Positions 6,382 through 15,442 of a stretch of DNA of 18,801 nt are shown in pieces. The notes under the pieces were generated by a model, which saw nothing but the letters and a program-made list of their open reading frames with translations, ran no database searches and was not told the DNA's origin. Within the stretch, counting starts at the first letter, position 1. Every line of letters starts with the position of its first letter. Position numbers and translations under genes: made by a program. Origin of the DNA: Anaerolineae bacterium (GTDB lineage: Bacteria; Chloroflexota; Anaerolineae; 4572-78; J111); the NCBI GenBank assembly GCA_020433835.1, contig JAGRBY010000071.1, positions 1-18,801 of the forward strand, read 5' to 3'.

Positions 6382-7629
6382 ATGCGACACATTACCATCA
6401 TTGGTGCTGGGCAGGCCGGGTTGCAGCTTGGCCTCGGTCTGCTTCAGCACAACTACGATGTCACTATCGTTTCCGACCGCACCCCCATTCAAATTCTTCA
6501 TGGACGCGCTACCGGAGCCGCCACCTTATTTCACACCGCTCTATCTTTAGAACAGAGTCTTGGCTATAACGATTGGCCCGAAGCCGTGCCTACCCGTAAT
6601 GTTCTTCTCGAAATGTATACGCCGGGAGGCATTCTACCAATTCAATCCCCCCTACCACACCCCTGGATTACGGTCGATCAGCGGCTCAAGCACGCTGTCT
6701 GGCTGCACCAGTTTAGCCGGCAGGGCGGTCGCGTTGTTGCCCAACCGGCCACGATTGAGGACGTAGACGATTATGCTCGCGAGAGCGACCTTGTTGTTAT
6801 TGCAGGCAGAGGCCGACAGTTCAACGGTTTGTTTAAACGCGATGAGCACCGCTCCATTTTTGACCGGCCCCAGCGCCGCCTTTTGCAAGTATACTTAATA
6901 GGTGTTCACCCCTGGTATGCCGCCACCAACCCCCAGACAAAGATCTCGTTTATCCCCGGAGTTGGGGAAATCTTTTTCCTGCCGATTTATACCAATCTAC
7001 GGCAGCAAGCCCACACCCTCCAGGTCGAAGCAGTACCGGGTGGCCCACTCGACCCAGTACGTCTGCCAACCAACGGCCCCGATTGTCTGGCGACGGTGCG
7101 AGAATTGATGGCGGTTGTTAGCCCCTGGCATTACGGCAAAATCAAAAACGCGGAGTTATCAGACGGCACCAGTTGGTTGGCCGGCTCTCTAACGCCAACG
7201 GTGCGAAAAGGTGTGGCTCGTTTACCCTCCGGCACGCCCGTGCTTGGTATTGGCGATGTCACCAATTTAAACGATCCTGTCGGTGGGCAGGGGGCTAATA
7301 ACGCTACTAAATTTGCTCACTTTCTTATTAAGCGCATTGCCGAGCGCGTTGAACAGCCGTTTGACGCGGTCTGGATGCACGATGTGTTTGAAGAATTTTG
7401 GCGCTACAGCCGCTATGTAAATGCGTTCAATAACGGGCTGCTTGTGCCGCCGCTGCCGCATCAACAGCATATTTTACTGGCTGCCAGTCAAAATAAAAGC
7501 ATTGCTGCTGATTTTATACAGGGTTTTGATAATCCACCCAGTCTTTTTCCCTGGTTTATCGATCCGGCGGCAGCCGAGCGTTATTTAGCCGCTCACGGTA
7601 TCAGTCGGTTTATGCCGGTCGCCCTTTAA
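6382..7629 (+). CDS. StyA-like FAD-dependent monooxygenase (styrene/indole monooxygenase family)
   Basis: This 415-residue protein begins MRHITIIGAGQAGLQLG, an FAD Rossmann loop (GAGQAG at 8-13). It shows the second flavin motif GIGDVTNLNDPVGGQGANN (289-307), where Asp292 is placed to contact the FAD ribose. The same order of elements occurs in Pseudomonas StyA: DR after strand two, WP near residue 65, SDLVVIAGRG (135-144) and the PVGGQGAN helix start. Such enzymes epoxidise styrene or oxidise indole and related aromatics using FADH2 from a separate reductase (StyB). No reductase is in the window, so the reductant supply and substrate are unknown, and the call is to family level. The start at 6382 is chosen because GAGGAG (6368-6373) lies 8 bases upstream; the in-frame TTG at 6364 is upstream of that site. 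The DUF4395 gene follows 46 bases later, probably in the same operon. Confidence 0.85.
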   Translation: MRHITIIGAGQAGLQLGLGLLQHNYDVTIVSDRTPIQILHGRATGAATLFHTALSLEQSLGYNDWPEAVPTRNVLLEMYTPGGILPIQSPLPHPWITVDQRLKHAVWLHQFSRQGGRVVAQPATIEDVDDYARESDLVVIAGRGRQFNGLFKRDEHRSIFDRPQRRLLQVYLIGVHPWYAATNPQTKISFIPGVGEIFFLPIYTNLRQQAHTLQVEAVPGGPLDPVRLPTNGPDCLATVRELMAVVSPWHYGKIKNAELSDGTSWLAGSLTPTVRKGVARLPSGTPVLGIGDVTNLNDPVGGQGANNATKFAHFLIKRIAERVEQPFDAVWMHDVFEEFWRYSRYVNAFNNGLLVPPLPHQQHILLAASQNKSIAADFIQGFDNPPSLFPWFIDPAAAERYLAAHGISRFMPVAL

Positions 7630-7675
7630 TTAGCCAAAGTGCTTTATCGTAATAAAAAGAAAGGTTGAAGACAGT

Positions 7676-8113
7676 ATGAACACGTTAATTTGCCCTATTT
7701 CTAGCCAACGCATTAGCAAGGCTGTTGTGCGCGTTACCGGATTTATGATGGCCTTGATGATTGCTCTCTATGGGTTAACCGGGTTGAGCTTTTTCTTAAT
7801 AACCATCGCTATCGACTATTTTATCCGAGCGTTTACACCGTTACAGTACAGCTCCTTTAGTTGGGTTGCTCACCAACTCACAAAATCGCTGCGCGTGCCG
7901 GATGAACAGATAGACAAAGCCCCCAAACTCTTTGCTGCCCGGGTAGGGTTTTTGTTTGCTTTCACGGCTGCCGTTCTGTTTTACGTCGCTCCAACCGCCG
8001 GCTTTGTTGTGGCGTTTACCCTGATGGGCTTTGCTCTACTTGAGTCGGTTTTGGATATTTGTGTGGGGTGTTTGGTTTATACGTACGTGGTATTTCCCAT
8101 CTTTGGGAAGTAG
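7676..8113 (+). CDS. DUF4395 integral membrane protein
   Basis: This 145-residue protein matches the DUF4395 pattern. It opens with CPIS (Cys6), has hydrophobic helices at about 15-34, 37-52, 86-104 and 107-126, the central KAPKLFAARVG (81-91), and the closing LE-x-x-LDICVGCLVY (122-135) with a CxxC pair, Cys129 and Cys132. The family is functionally uncharacterised. Members often occur near thiol or sulfur redox genes, and the three conserved cysteines suggest a redox or metal role, but that is inference. AAAGAAAGG precedes the ATG at 12 bases or so. It directly follows the StyA-like gene and is probably translated from the same message. Confidence 0.82.
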   Translation: MNTLICPISSQRISKAVVRVTGFMMALMIALYGLTGLSFFLITIAIDYFIRAFTPLQYSSFSWVAHQLTKSLRVPDEQIDKAPKLFAARVGFLFAFTAAVLFYVAPTAGFVVAFTLMGFALLESVLDICVGCLVYTYVVFPIFGK

Positions 8114-8126
8114 CAATTGAGCATCA

Positions 8127-8170
8127 AAAGCTGGCTGGGGACTTTAGGGATTTTTAACACAGCTAGCTTT
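8127..8170. terminator. Stem-loop between convergent genes
   Basis: AAAGCTGGCTG (8127-8137) pairs with CAGCTAGCTTT (8160-8170) over 11 positions with one G-T, across a 22-base loop. It starts 14 bases after the DUF4395 stop codon. A second small stem, TTTTCC 8185-8190 with GGAAAA 8201-8206, follows. The T-tail is poor, so the terminator call is tentative. Confidence 0.4.
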
Positions 8171-8222
8171 GTCGCTTTAATGGATTTTCCGGTCGTGGCT
8201 GGAAAACAACGGGCTTTGAGAA

Positions 8223-8657
8223 TCAGCTTCGCTTTTGAACGAGAGGTTTTTGAGCTGCTTTTAGCAAAGCCGCTTTTAATGCTTCGGGCGAAATTTGTCT
8301 CAGGGGTCTGTTATTGACATAGAGCTGTTTGCCCTTAGCCCCAATCATAATGTAATTAAAATCGGCCGGGTCGCGCGGATCAGGCCGGCGGGCGTTGGAA
8401 ATAGGGCCTTGCCAAATCAAAGAAATAACCCGATCATACTTATCAGACTCTTCGAAAATGTCGATTGTGCCGTTGTTATGAAGTAAAACTTTGCGCACCT
8501 GGCGTAGAAGGTTATGCGCCTGGCTTTGTTTCAAGGCTTCAGTAGCCTCCTCATGCGCTTTAGAGGCAGAGGTATTGGTAGCAGGAGTCGATTTGGCCCG
8601 CTTAATTTCATCAGCCCGGCGTAACTGCTCAAGATCGTCAAGCCAGCTATCCGTCAT
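8223..8657 (-). CDS. Hypothetical protein, last gene of the two-kinase operon
   Basis: No family was recognised for this 144-residue soluble protein. The N-terminal third (1-45) is charged and helical (MTDSWLDDLEQLRRADEIKRAKS) with a Thr/Ser/Ala linker. The rest looks like a small alpha/beta domain: helix HNLLRQVRKVLL, strand TIDIFEE, strand RVISLIWQGP, a proline-rich turn ARRPDPRDPADF, strand YIMIGAKGKQLYVNNRPL, and a terminal helix SPEALKAALLKAAQ. Its ATG is only ten bases past the stop of the upstream kinase, so the two are surely co-transcribed and a role with the kinases is likely. The end of that kinase gene (AGGACTAATCC) provides the ribosome site. Confidence 0.75.
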   Translation of the reverse strand: MTDSWLDDLEQLRRADEIKRAKSTPATNTSASKAHEEATEALKQSQAHNLLRQVRKVLLHNNGTIDIFEESDKYDRVISLIWQGPISNARRPDPRDPADFNYIMIGAKGKQLYVNNRPLRQISPEALKAALLKAAQKPLVQKRS

Positions 8658-8667
8658 GGATTAGTCC

Positions 8668-10230
8668 TCAGGACATAGTTTTGGCATGTTGCCTATTTTC
8701 AACCAAGGGAAAATAAATGGCAAATGTCGACCCTTTACCCATTTCTGACGCTACCGTAATTTTCCCGCCATGGAGTTCAACCAAATCGCGACTAATAGAT
8801 AATCCTAAACCGGTGCCGCGAATATTTTGCTGGGCTTTGGCCCGGTAGAAGCGCTCAAACAGGTGAGGTATATGCTGCCTATCAATCCCCATCCCCGTGT
8901 CAACAACGCGTAGGGCAACCCATTGCCCATCTGCCAAATCCTCACAGTTAGGCCATTGTACAGTGATATCTGGGTTTGATGAAGCCAGCGGCAGCGACAA
9001 TCGAGCGCAATTGCAGACAATCTCGCCGCCATCCTCAGTATATTTGATAGCATTATTGAGTAAGTTACGGATAATCTGCTGTAACTGAGCCCGATTCCCT
9101 AAAACGTTTAAGCGAGATGAGCCGGTGACCCGCATCGATTGTTCCTTTTTATGAACCAGCGGCAGCATCTCTTCAACCTGTTCTCTGGCCAGGTTAGAGA
9201 GATCAACAACCTCTCGCTCCATTGATATACGCCCACTATCGATGCGCGATATCTCGAGAACGTCGCCAATGAGGTTATTTAACGATTCGGTATGTTTTTG
9301 AATGTCTCTAATCATTTTTCGACGCTTTACTTCATCTAAACGGTCGTATAATCCATCGAGATTGTCGCTTAAGAGGGTAATAACCGATAAGGGTGTACGT
9401 AACTCGTGCGACACATTCGAGACAAATTCGTTTTTAGAGCGCTCGGCTTGTTTGAGAGGGGTAATATCACGTTGTACGCTAACAAAACCAACAATGGTAC
9501 TTTTTTCGTGATTATGCGTTGGCGTAAAGAGAGGGGCTACGGTTAAGGCGGCATCATATGTTGTGCCGTTTTTTCGTTTGTTAACCACTTCGCCATACCA
9601 GGGTTTACCAGCAAATAGGGTATCAAAAATTTGCTCTTTGAATCTCATTTGCGTCTCTTCGGTTTGCCAAATGTACCAATTTTGGCCCAACACCTCTTCT
9701 GTTGAGAAACCGGTCAATTTTATGGCCGCCGGATTAAAATATTGAATGTAGCCATCGGTATCTGTAACAATTACTGCTTCACCCAAGGTTTCTAAAATAG
9801 CCTGGGTTCGATCGCGTTCAGCGCGAAGCTCAAGCGAACGCAGCCGTCGATGGTGGTTAAGGCGTGTGATGGTTTTAACACGCGCGCTCAATTCAGCCGG
9901 GTCAACCGGTTTATTGATAAAATCGTCAGCACCGGCCTCAATGCCTCGCAATCGTGATTTCCTATCATCCAAAGCTGTAACCAAAATGATCAGCACTTCC
10001 GACAGTTTGGGGTCGGTACGTAAACTTTGACACACTTCAAAACCGTTCATGCCGGGCATCATAACATCAAGCAGAATGAGATCGGGTAAGAGTTCAGCGG
10101 CTTTACGCAATGCTTCAGCGCCATTGCTCGCAAAATGAAGGTTGTAACCATCTTTTATTAGCAGCCCTCGTAAGACATGGCGTGCACTCTCCTGATCGTC
10201 AACCACGAGGATTGTGCTTTGATTTTTCAT
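8668..10230 (-). CDS. Receiver-PAS-histidine kinase (intact catalytic motifs)
   Basis: This 520-residue soluble hybrid has the receiver at its N-terminus. Residues about 6-122 form a REC domain with D11/D12, the phospho-acceptor D55 in LILLDVMMPG, T85 and K107. Residues about 138-262 are a PAS domain with a PAC end. The HisKA domain has H275 in SNVSHELRTPL, and the HATPase_c part has the N box IRNLLNNAIKYT, G1 box DTGMGID, F box FERFY and G2 box GTGLGLS. It probably receives a phosphoryl group at D55 from another kinase and/or senses a signal by PAS, then autophosphorylates. No membrane segment is present. Its start codon overlaps the stop of the paralogous upstream gene as ATGA (10227-10230), which implies translational coupling and probably matched amounts. 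No DNA-binding output regulator is nearby. Confidence 0.93.
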   Translation of the reverse strand: MKNQSTILVVDDQESARHVLRGLLIKDGYNLHFASNGAEALRKAAELLPDLILLDVMMPGMNGFEVCQSLRTDPKLSEVLIILVTALDDRKSRLRGIEAGADDFINKPVDPAELSARVKTITRLNHHRRLRSLELRAERDRTQAILETLGEAVIVTDTDGYIQYFNPAAIKLTGFSTEEVLGQNWYIWQTEETQMRFKEQIFDTLFAGKPWYGEVVNKRKNGTTYDAALTVAPLFTPTHNHEKSTIVGFVSVQRDITPLKQAERSKNEFVSNVSHELRTPLSVITLLSDNLDGLYDRLDEVKRRKMIRDIQKHTESLNNLIGDVLEISRIDSGRISMEREVVDLSNLAREQVEEMLPLVHKKEQSMRVTGSSRLNVLGNRAQLQQIIRNLLNNAIKYTEDGGEIVCNCARLSLPLASSNPDITVQWPNCEDLADGQWVALRVVDTGMGIDRQHIPHLFERFYRAKAQQNIRGTGLGLSISRDLVELHGGKITVASEMGKGSTFAIYFPLVENRQHAKTMS

Positions 10231-11690
10231 GAGAGTTTTTTCCTTAAAGGCAATATCAATTCAATTACTAAACCGGGTTTATCGGTTCGGTTATAAGCGC
10301 GGCAGGTGCCTCCCACATCCCACACTAAACTTGCCACTGACGATAAACCTAACCCCATTCCGTCGACCTGGCCTGTAAAATAGCGCTCAACTTGATAATA
10401 AGGTGACCATATTTTTGTTAGCTGTTCCGGCAAAAGAGTTAAACCATCATCTTTAATGATGATAGAGACGTGAGAGGCGTTGCCTGAGATTTCAAAATCG
10501 ATAACCGGATCGCGCTCGGGGTGAAATTTTTGGGAGTTTTCCAGTATCTCTTGCAAAACAACTTCAAGGGCTCGCTGTGACAGCGGCAGAAATAGCAAGT
10601 CGGACTGATCTTTATCGGCACCCATTGTAATATTGACGGATTTAAGTTCTAAACTTTCAATCAGAGCATCAACCAGCATAGAAATTTCTGAAATTTTACA
10701 TAGATCATCGGTCAACTTAGCAATATGAGAAGTATCCAGATATTGGAGCACGTCTTGAATTTCGCTTTGAAGCCGCATGGCGTTTTTGTAAGCAGAGGAA
10801 ATCAAAATCTGCTGTTCTTCTGAAAGTGCATCTTGCTCGGAATGGAGAAGATTAAGTGTACCGGAGATAAGCATAATAGGGGTTCTTAGCTTATGGCCGA
10901 TCTGGGCATGAAACGTCCACATCAACCGTCGGGTGTTAATATCTTCGGTTACATCCCGTAGATTGATGAGATACTTTTCCTGAGCATCGGCCTTCATTTC
11001 CATTTGTTCAACGTGCAGCCAAGAACTCTCGCTAATATTAGAGGCCGGTCGAACTAAATAAACCGGCACATCGGTTGACAAGAGGTTCGGCCACTGCTCC
11101 CAAATCTGTTGTGGTTCGCAGTTGTAATATTTTTGGGCCAGTTCAAGGAAAGACTCGGAAAGCGGCAATTCGGCGTCTAATGGAATTTCTAAATATCGGC
11201 GGGCTTGGGCATTAGTATACATAATTCTACCCGCTTCGTCGACAACAAGGTGGCCTAATGTGGCCTTATCAACCACCCATTCAAACTTAGCACGCTCGGT
11301 ATGAAGGCGTCGATAGCGGTTGAGTTTGACAATGGTCTGAACCCTAGCCCGTAGTTCGTTTTGATCGTACGGTTTTGAGATAAAGTCATCGGCTCCGGCT
11401 TTGATACCTCTCAACCGCGAATCACGATCATCCAAAGCGGTAACAAGCAAAATAGGAATTTCGGCAATATTGGCATCGGCCCGAACTACCTCGCATACCT
11501 CAAAACCATCCATTCCCGGCATCATCACATCGAGTAAAATAAGATCAGGAATATTGTCTCGAGCCGCTGTGAGAGCTTCTTCTCCGTTTGAAGCAAAAAG
11601 CAGGTTGTATCCCTGTCCGGTCAGTAATCCCCGCAACACTTCACGAGCACTAAGCTGGTCGTCTACGATAAGAATAGTATTGTTAGGCAT
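10227..11690 (-). CDS. Receiver-PAS-histidine kinase paralogue with degenerate catalytic boxes
   Basis: This 487-residue protein has the same plan as its downstream neighbour, and their receivers are close paralogues (shared SNG-EAL, PDLILLDVMMPGM-GFEVC, LVTALDDR-SRLRGI-AGADDFI-KP). D54 is the phospho-acceptor, with T84 and K106. A PAS-like region spans about 133-250. The H box reads QIGHKLRTPI with His266, but the acidic residue that normally follows the histidine is Lys267. The N box EILENSQKF is acceptable. The G1 box, normally DxGxG, reads DDGLTL, so the second glycine is missing. The G2 box GMGLGLS is good. Autokinase activity is therefore doubtful; it may act as a phosphoryl-controlled partner or regulator of the intact paralogue. 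AAGGA lies 7 bases before the ATG. It is the first gene of the three-gene operon. Confidence 0.9.
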   Translation of the reverse strand: MPNNTILIVDDQLSAREVLRGLLTGQGYNLLFASNGEEALTAARDNIPDLILLDVMMPGMDGFEVCEVVRADANIAEIPILLVTALDDRDSRLRGIKAGADDFISKPYDQNELRARVQTIVKLNRYRRLHTERAKFEWVVDKATLGHLVVDEAGRIMYTNAQARRYLEIPLDAELPLSESFLELAQKYYNCEPQQIWEQWPNLLSTDVPVYLVRPASNISESSWLHVEQMEMKADAQEKYLINLRDVTEDINTRRLMWTFHAQIGHKLRTPIMLISGTLNLLHSEQDALSEEQQILISSAYKNAMRLQSEIQDVLQYLDTSHIAKLTDDLCKISEISMLVDALIESLELKSVNITMGADKDQSDLLFLPLSQRALEVVLQEILENSQKFHPERDPVIDFEISGNASHVSIIIKDDGLTLLPEQLTKIWSPYYQVERYFTGQVDGMGLGLSSVASLVWDVGGTCRAYNRTDKPGLVIELILPLRKKLS

Positions 11691-11843
11691 GGTAAGTCCT
11701 TATTTAGATTGTCTAATTTGAAGACGTGTTATTAAATATCATGCGTATTCCAAGTCGCAATCGTCAATCGAATTGAAGCGGTTTCAAGTACAAACAAAGA
11801 GCTTTAAGTTTTTACTCTCTTATACGTGAGCATTTTACGTATC

Positions 11844-14800
11844 TCAATTGTCCAATGTTTTTAGCTTAGATGCAATTAAAGTGGCAAGATGTGATAAGCT
11901 GACGGGTTTACACAGATATTCATCCGCGCCGGCATCAAAACAGCGCTGCCTATCGCCGGGTAAGGATAAGGCGGTTAAAGCAATAATTGGCATGGCTGCT
12001 AAGGCTTTATGATGGTTTCGGATTTGCCGTATGGCCTCAATCCCGCTGATACCGGGCATTTGAACATCCATTAAGACAATATCGGGCTGCATTTCTACGG
12101 CAAGTCTAACAGCTTCTATACCGTCTCGGGCAACCACAACGTAATAGCCTTGCGCACGCAAATATATCTGCATTGGCATAATGGTCTGTTCGTTATCTTC
12201 AGCCAAAAGTACGGTAGCTTGAGGAAAACGGATTTCGATTGGCTCCTGGAGGTCCTCAACATTCTCCATCTGTTGCCGATCTAAGGCCTGGAAATAGTTG
12301 TCAGGGGTTTGCCACGGTAGCGATATCGTGAAGCAACTGCCTTCATCAACCTTGCTTTCTAATTTAACACTGCCGCCGTGCATTTCGGTTAAGCGGTATA
12401 CAAGCGATAATCCCAGACCTGTTCCTTCCTGACGGCGCGTAAGACCACTATCAACCTGCACAAAAGGCTTAAACAAGCGCTGCATATCCTCATCAGAAAT
12501 ACCGATGCCATTATCCCTCACTGTGAAATGGACAACGCTTTGATCAGTATCGCCTTCCATTTCCAACCCAATACGGCTTCCTTTGGGGGAAAACTTTATG
12601 GCGTTTGTCAGCAGATTGACTAAAATTTGTTTTAAGCGCCGTTCATCGGCCATAAAAAACTCAACGCTGTTATCATAACGATGCACAACTTTTATATCTT
12701 TTTGCTGCATTATAGGCTTAACGAATTGCAGCGATGACTCACAAAGTTTTACTCCCGATACAGAACTAAGAAGCAGCTCAAGCTTACCGGCTTCAATTTT
12801 GGACAGATCCAAAATATCATTAATGAGCGATAACAGGTGGTTGCCCCCTTCTTCAATATAACGAACCGCGTTTAACTGCTCACTATTAAGCATTCCATAA
12901 ACGTTGGTTCGCAATATTTCCGACATTCCTAAAATAGCGTTAAGGGGGGTGCGCAGTTCGTGACTCATGTTAGCCATAAATTCATCTTTTAATCGGGCTG
13001 CCCGAGCCAGTTCGGCATTTGCCGCACGAAGTTCGGCAGTTCGCTCCTCAACGCGGTGGGCTAACAACGCTCGCTCGTCGGCCAGTTCGCTGTTGGATTT
13101 TTGCAAAGCCTCAAAAAGGCTGGCCCGTCGTAGAGCATTGACCGCCATATTGCTAATAGTTGTGAGCAGCGGTAAGACATCAGCGGTAATTTCATGACGA
13201 TGACCCACGATTAAAGAGCCAAATGCCTCATCCTGAATGCTTAAAGAGACAACAGCTACCGCCTCTACGACCTTAAATGATGCCGGCCAAGGGATATCCG
13301 GTTCATTTTGAATATCGTTATTTACATAAAGATTGCCCTGCGGCAAGAAGGAGTGATAATCTTGCTGAGAAGAGGTTAGCTGATGCTCTGAAAGCTCGCT
13401 CCAAACGCCTCGGGCCTGTTCAATTTTTGACGTATGAGAGGCGGCATCATAGGTTACTAAAGCAGCTCCCTCCATCTGTAATAAATCTAAAAGCTGGTCT
13501 AGCAAAGTAGAAATTATGTCGGTACGGATTGCTGTTGAGCGCAGTGCATCGGCAATAGCTACGATAATTTCCAGTTCGCGCTCGTGTTGTTTGCGTTCAG
13601 TAATATCAGCCACAACCCCATAAATTGTGGTTCGATGATTTTTCATTTCCACACTGGCGCTGTCACGCACCCAAATTATTGTGCCGTCGGCCCGCATAAT
13701 CCGATATTCAACCTGGCTGCTTTGGCCCTGGCTCAATTTAGCGGCCTGGCTGGCGGCTCGAAAGCGATCATCGGGATGGATCAAGGTTGAAGGCCAAAAA
13801 TGCCAATCTTTGGAAAATTTATCAACCGGATAACCGGTTAGCAGTTTGACATTGGGTGAATGATAAAAATTGGTGCGTTCACCTGTCTCAGTCACCTCGC
13901 TGACATAGATATGGTCGCTAATCGAGGTGATCACCTGCCGAAAACGTTCCTCGCTCGCCCGCAGTTCTTGTTCAATCTGTTTGCGGTCAGCAATTTCTTG
14001 TTTCGCTTGCTGATACAATCGAGAGTTATCAATAGCGGTTGCAGCCGGGGCAGCAATTAATTCCAGTAACTGTAAATCATCACGGGTAAAGCTTGCACTG
14101 TGCATTTTGTTAAGCGCCGCGATAACCCCTATCGTTTGCCCCCTTGTTTGTAGAGGCACACACACAATAGATTGTGTTGTAAAGTTGCCTTGCTTCCTGT
14201 CAAACTCACCGTAAAATCGCACATCTTGCGCCACATCCGAGACAAGAACCGATTGACCATGCTGGGCCACCCAGCCAATAATCCCACGCCCCGCAGCCAA
14301 CTGCCGCCCCACCACAAAATCGGCTCCATGGCCCGATGCGGCGGCAAAACGCATCACATTCTGCTCTAAATCATACAAAGCCACCGAAGCCGCCGCGGCA
14401 TCCAACTGCGACATAACGTGGTCAGTAATTAAGGTCAGCGTTTCTTGCAAATCTAAAGTAGAATTCACAGCCTGGCTAACCCTATTGAGCGTCGCTAGCT
14501 CATCAACTTTATGCTGCATACTGTTGTAAAGCTGCGAGTTTTCCAAAGCAACAGCCACCTGGGCAGCTAACATATCAAGCAGCTTTACATCCTCACTGTC
14601 AAAAACACCCTGCTTTTTCGGGCCGTCGAAGACAACCAGAGCGCCGATTACTTTACTGCCCCGTTTAAGAGGTACCCCCACAGCCCGCCCTATTTTCTCA
14701 GATAAAGCCTCAACCCCACCTGCCCAGGCAGCATAATTGGGAACCATATGCGTTTGACCGGTCGCCGCAACATGACCAACCAGACCTTCACCGATGGTAA

Positions 14801-15227
14801 TGGTCACATCCGTCCAAGACTCAGAGCAATTATAGCTACCAACCAGATCTAACAGCTGTTGGTCCGGCACAAGCAGATATATCCGCCCCATTTCGGTACC
14901 CAATAACTTGGCGGCTTGCTCGATAATTTTGTCCCATATATCGACTTTGCTCAATTCGGCCGTAATATTGAGAGAAATCTCGTAAAGCGCCGTCATTTCT
15001 TGAATGCGGCGGGCCAATGTTTGTTCAATGCGTTCTACCTTTTCTTGAAGAGCCTGCGGGGAAGATTGAGAATCAATCTTAAAAATTCGAGGCGAATAGG
15101 GTGGCGACGAAGACCCATCATTATCGTGATGGCGATTATCAACCACAGCTTCTAGCTCATCCACGCGCTGCCGTAACAATTCCAATTCTTGGATAAGTTG
15201 AGCCTTTGTTTTTGTCATATCCGACAT
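11844..15227 (-). CDS. Large hybrid sensor kinase: GAF-GAF-PAS-GAF-HisKA-HATPase-receiver
   Basis: This 1127-residue soluble protein has, in order: an N-terminal coiled coil (about 5-30), a Ser/Pro linker, GAF1 (about 80-230), GAF2 (about 245-405), a PAS/PAC unit (about 425-545), GAF3 (about 550-705), a coiled coil (705-745), HisKA with His756 in MANMSHELRTPL, HATPase_c with NLLTNAIKFS (871-880), DNGIGI (905-910) and GTGLGLS (935-941), and a C-terminal REC (about 1003-1120) with D1054 in VLMDVQMPG. All catalytic boxes are intact. With no membrane helices it senses intracellular or diffusible signals. GAF domains commonly bind cyclic nucleotides, haem, bilin or other small ligands; no bilin-type cysteine assignment was possible. 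The end receiver suggests phosphorelay through an Hpt protein not in the window. AAAGGGTCC lies before the ATG; Met4 is an alternative start. It lies between rel and the two-kinase operon. Confidence 0.93.
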   Translation of the reverse strand: MSDMTKTKAQLIQELELLRQRVDELEAVVDNRHHDNDGSSSPPYSPRIFKIDSQSSPQALQEKVERIEQTLARRIQEMTALYEISLNITAELSKVDIWDKIIEQAAKLLGTEMGRIYLLVPDQQLLDLVGSYNCSESWTDVTITIGEGLVGHVAATGQTHMVPNYAAWAGGVEALSEKIGRAVGVPLKRGSKVIGALVVFDGPKKQGVFDSEDVKLLDMLAAQVAVALENSQLYNSMQHKVDELATLNRVSQAVNSTLDLQETLTLITDHVMSQLDAAAASVALYDLEQNVMRFAAASGHGADFVVGRQLAAGRGIIGWVAQHGQSVLVSDVAQDVRFYGEFDRKQGNFTTQSIVCVPLQTRGQTIGVIAALNKMHSASFTRDDLQLLELIAAPAATAIDNSRLYQQAKQEIADRKQIEQELRASEERFRQVITSISDHIYVSEVTETGERTNFYHSPNVKLLTGYPVDKFSKDWHFWPSTLIHPDDRFRAASQAAKLSQGQSSQVEYRIMRADGTIIWVRDSASVEMKNHRTTIYGVVADITERKQHERELEIIVAIADALRSTAIRTDIISTLLDQLLDLLQMEGAALVTYDAASHTSKIEQARGVWSELSEHQLTSSQQDYHSFLPQGNLYVNNDIQNEPDIPWPASFKVVEAVAVVSLSIQDEAFGSLIVGHRHEITADVLPLLTTISNMAVNALRRASLFEALQKSNSELADERALLAHRVEERTAELRAANAELARAARLKDEFMANMSHELRTPLNAILGMSEILRTNVYGMLNSEQLNAVRYIEEGGNHLLSLINDILDLSKIEAGKLELLLSSVSGVKLCESSLQFVKPIMQQKDIKVVHRYDNSVEFFMADERRLKQILVNLLTNAIKFSPKGSRIGLEMEGDTDQSVVHFTVRDNGIGISDEDMQRLFKPFVQVDSGLTRRQEGTGLGLSLVYRLTEMHGGSVKLESKVDEGSCFTISLPWQTPDNYFQALDRQQMENVEDLQEPIEIRFPQATVLLAEDNEQTIMPMQIYLRAQGYYVVVARDGIEAVRLAVEMQPDIVLMDVQMPGISGIEAIRQIRNHHKALAAMPIIALTALSLPGDRQRCFDAGADEYLCKPVSLSHLATLIASKLKTLDN

Positions 15228-15329
15228 AGAGGACCCTTTATAAACAGGCCAGGATGTAATGACATCGAAGCTTTATGGGAATAAGTCAGTTTCAAGAGTG
15301 ATATTGGAAAAATGTCGTTGTTATCTTCC

Positions 15330-15338
15330 AGTATAACA
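15330..15338 (-). promoter_or_regulatory. Extended -10 promoter candidate for the large hybrid kinase
   Basis: On the minus strand the sequence TGTTATACT (15338 to 15330) is an extended -10 element with five of six matches to TATAAT. The -35 region is poor (CTTAAA at 17 bases), as is usual for extended -10 promoters. The leader would be about 100 bases. Confidence 0.4.
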
Positions 15339-15370
15339 GAAAAATGAAAATTTTAAGAGGCGGCCCTTTA

Positions 15371-15393
15371 AAATAGGGCGTTTCCCCCTATTT
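15371..15393 (-). terminator. Stem-loop downstream of rel
   Basis: AAATAGGG (15371-15378) pairs with CCCTATTT (15386-15393) across a 7-base loop, about 50 bases past the rel stop on the minus strand. The transcript would read stem, loop, CCCTATTTT, then AAAGGGCC. The T-run is short, so this is a moderate terminator call. It would separate rel from the hybrid kinase gene. Confidence 0.45.
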
Positions 15394-15442
15394 ACGAGGA
15401 AAAATTCGATGAGGATAGTACAAATTAACTATAAGAGGTGAT

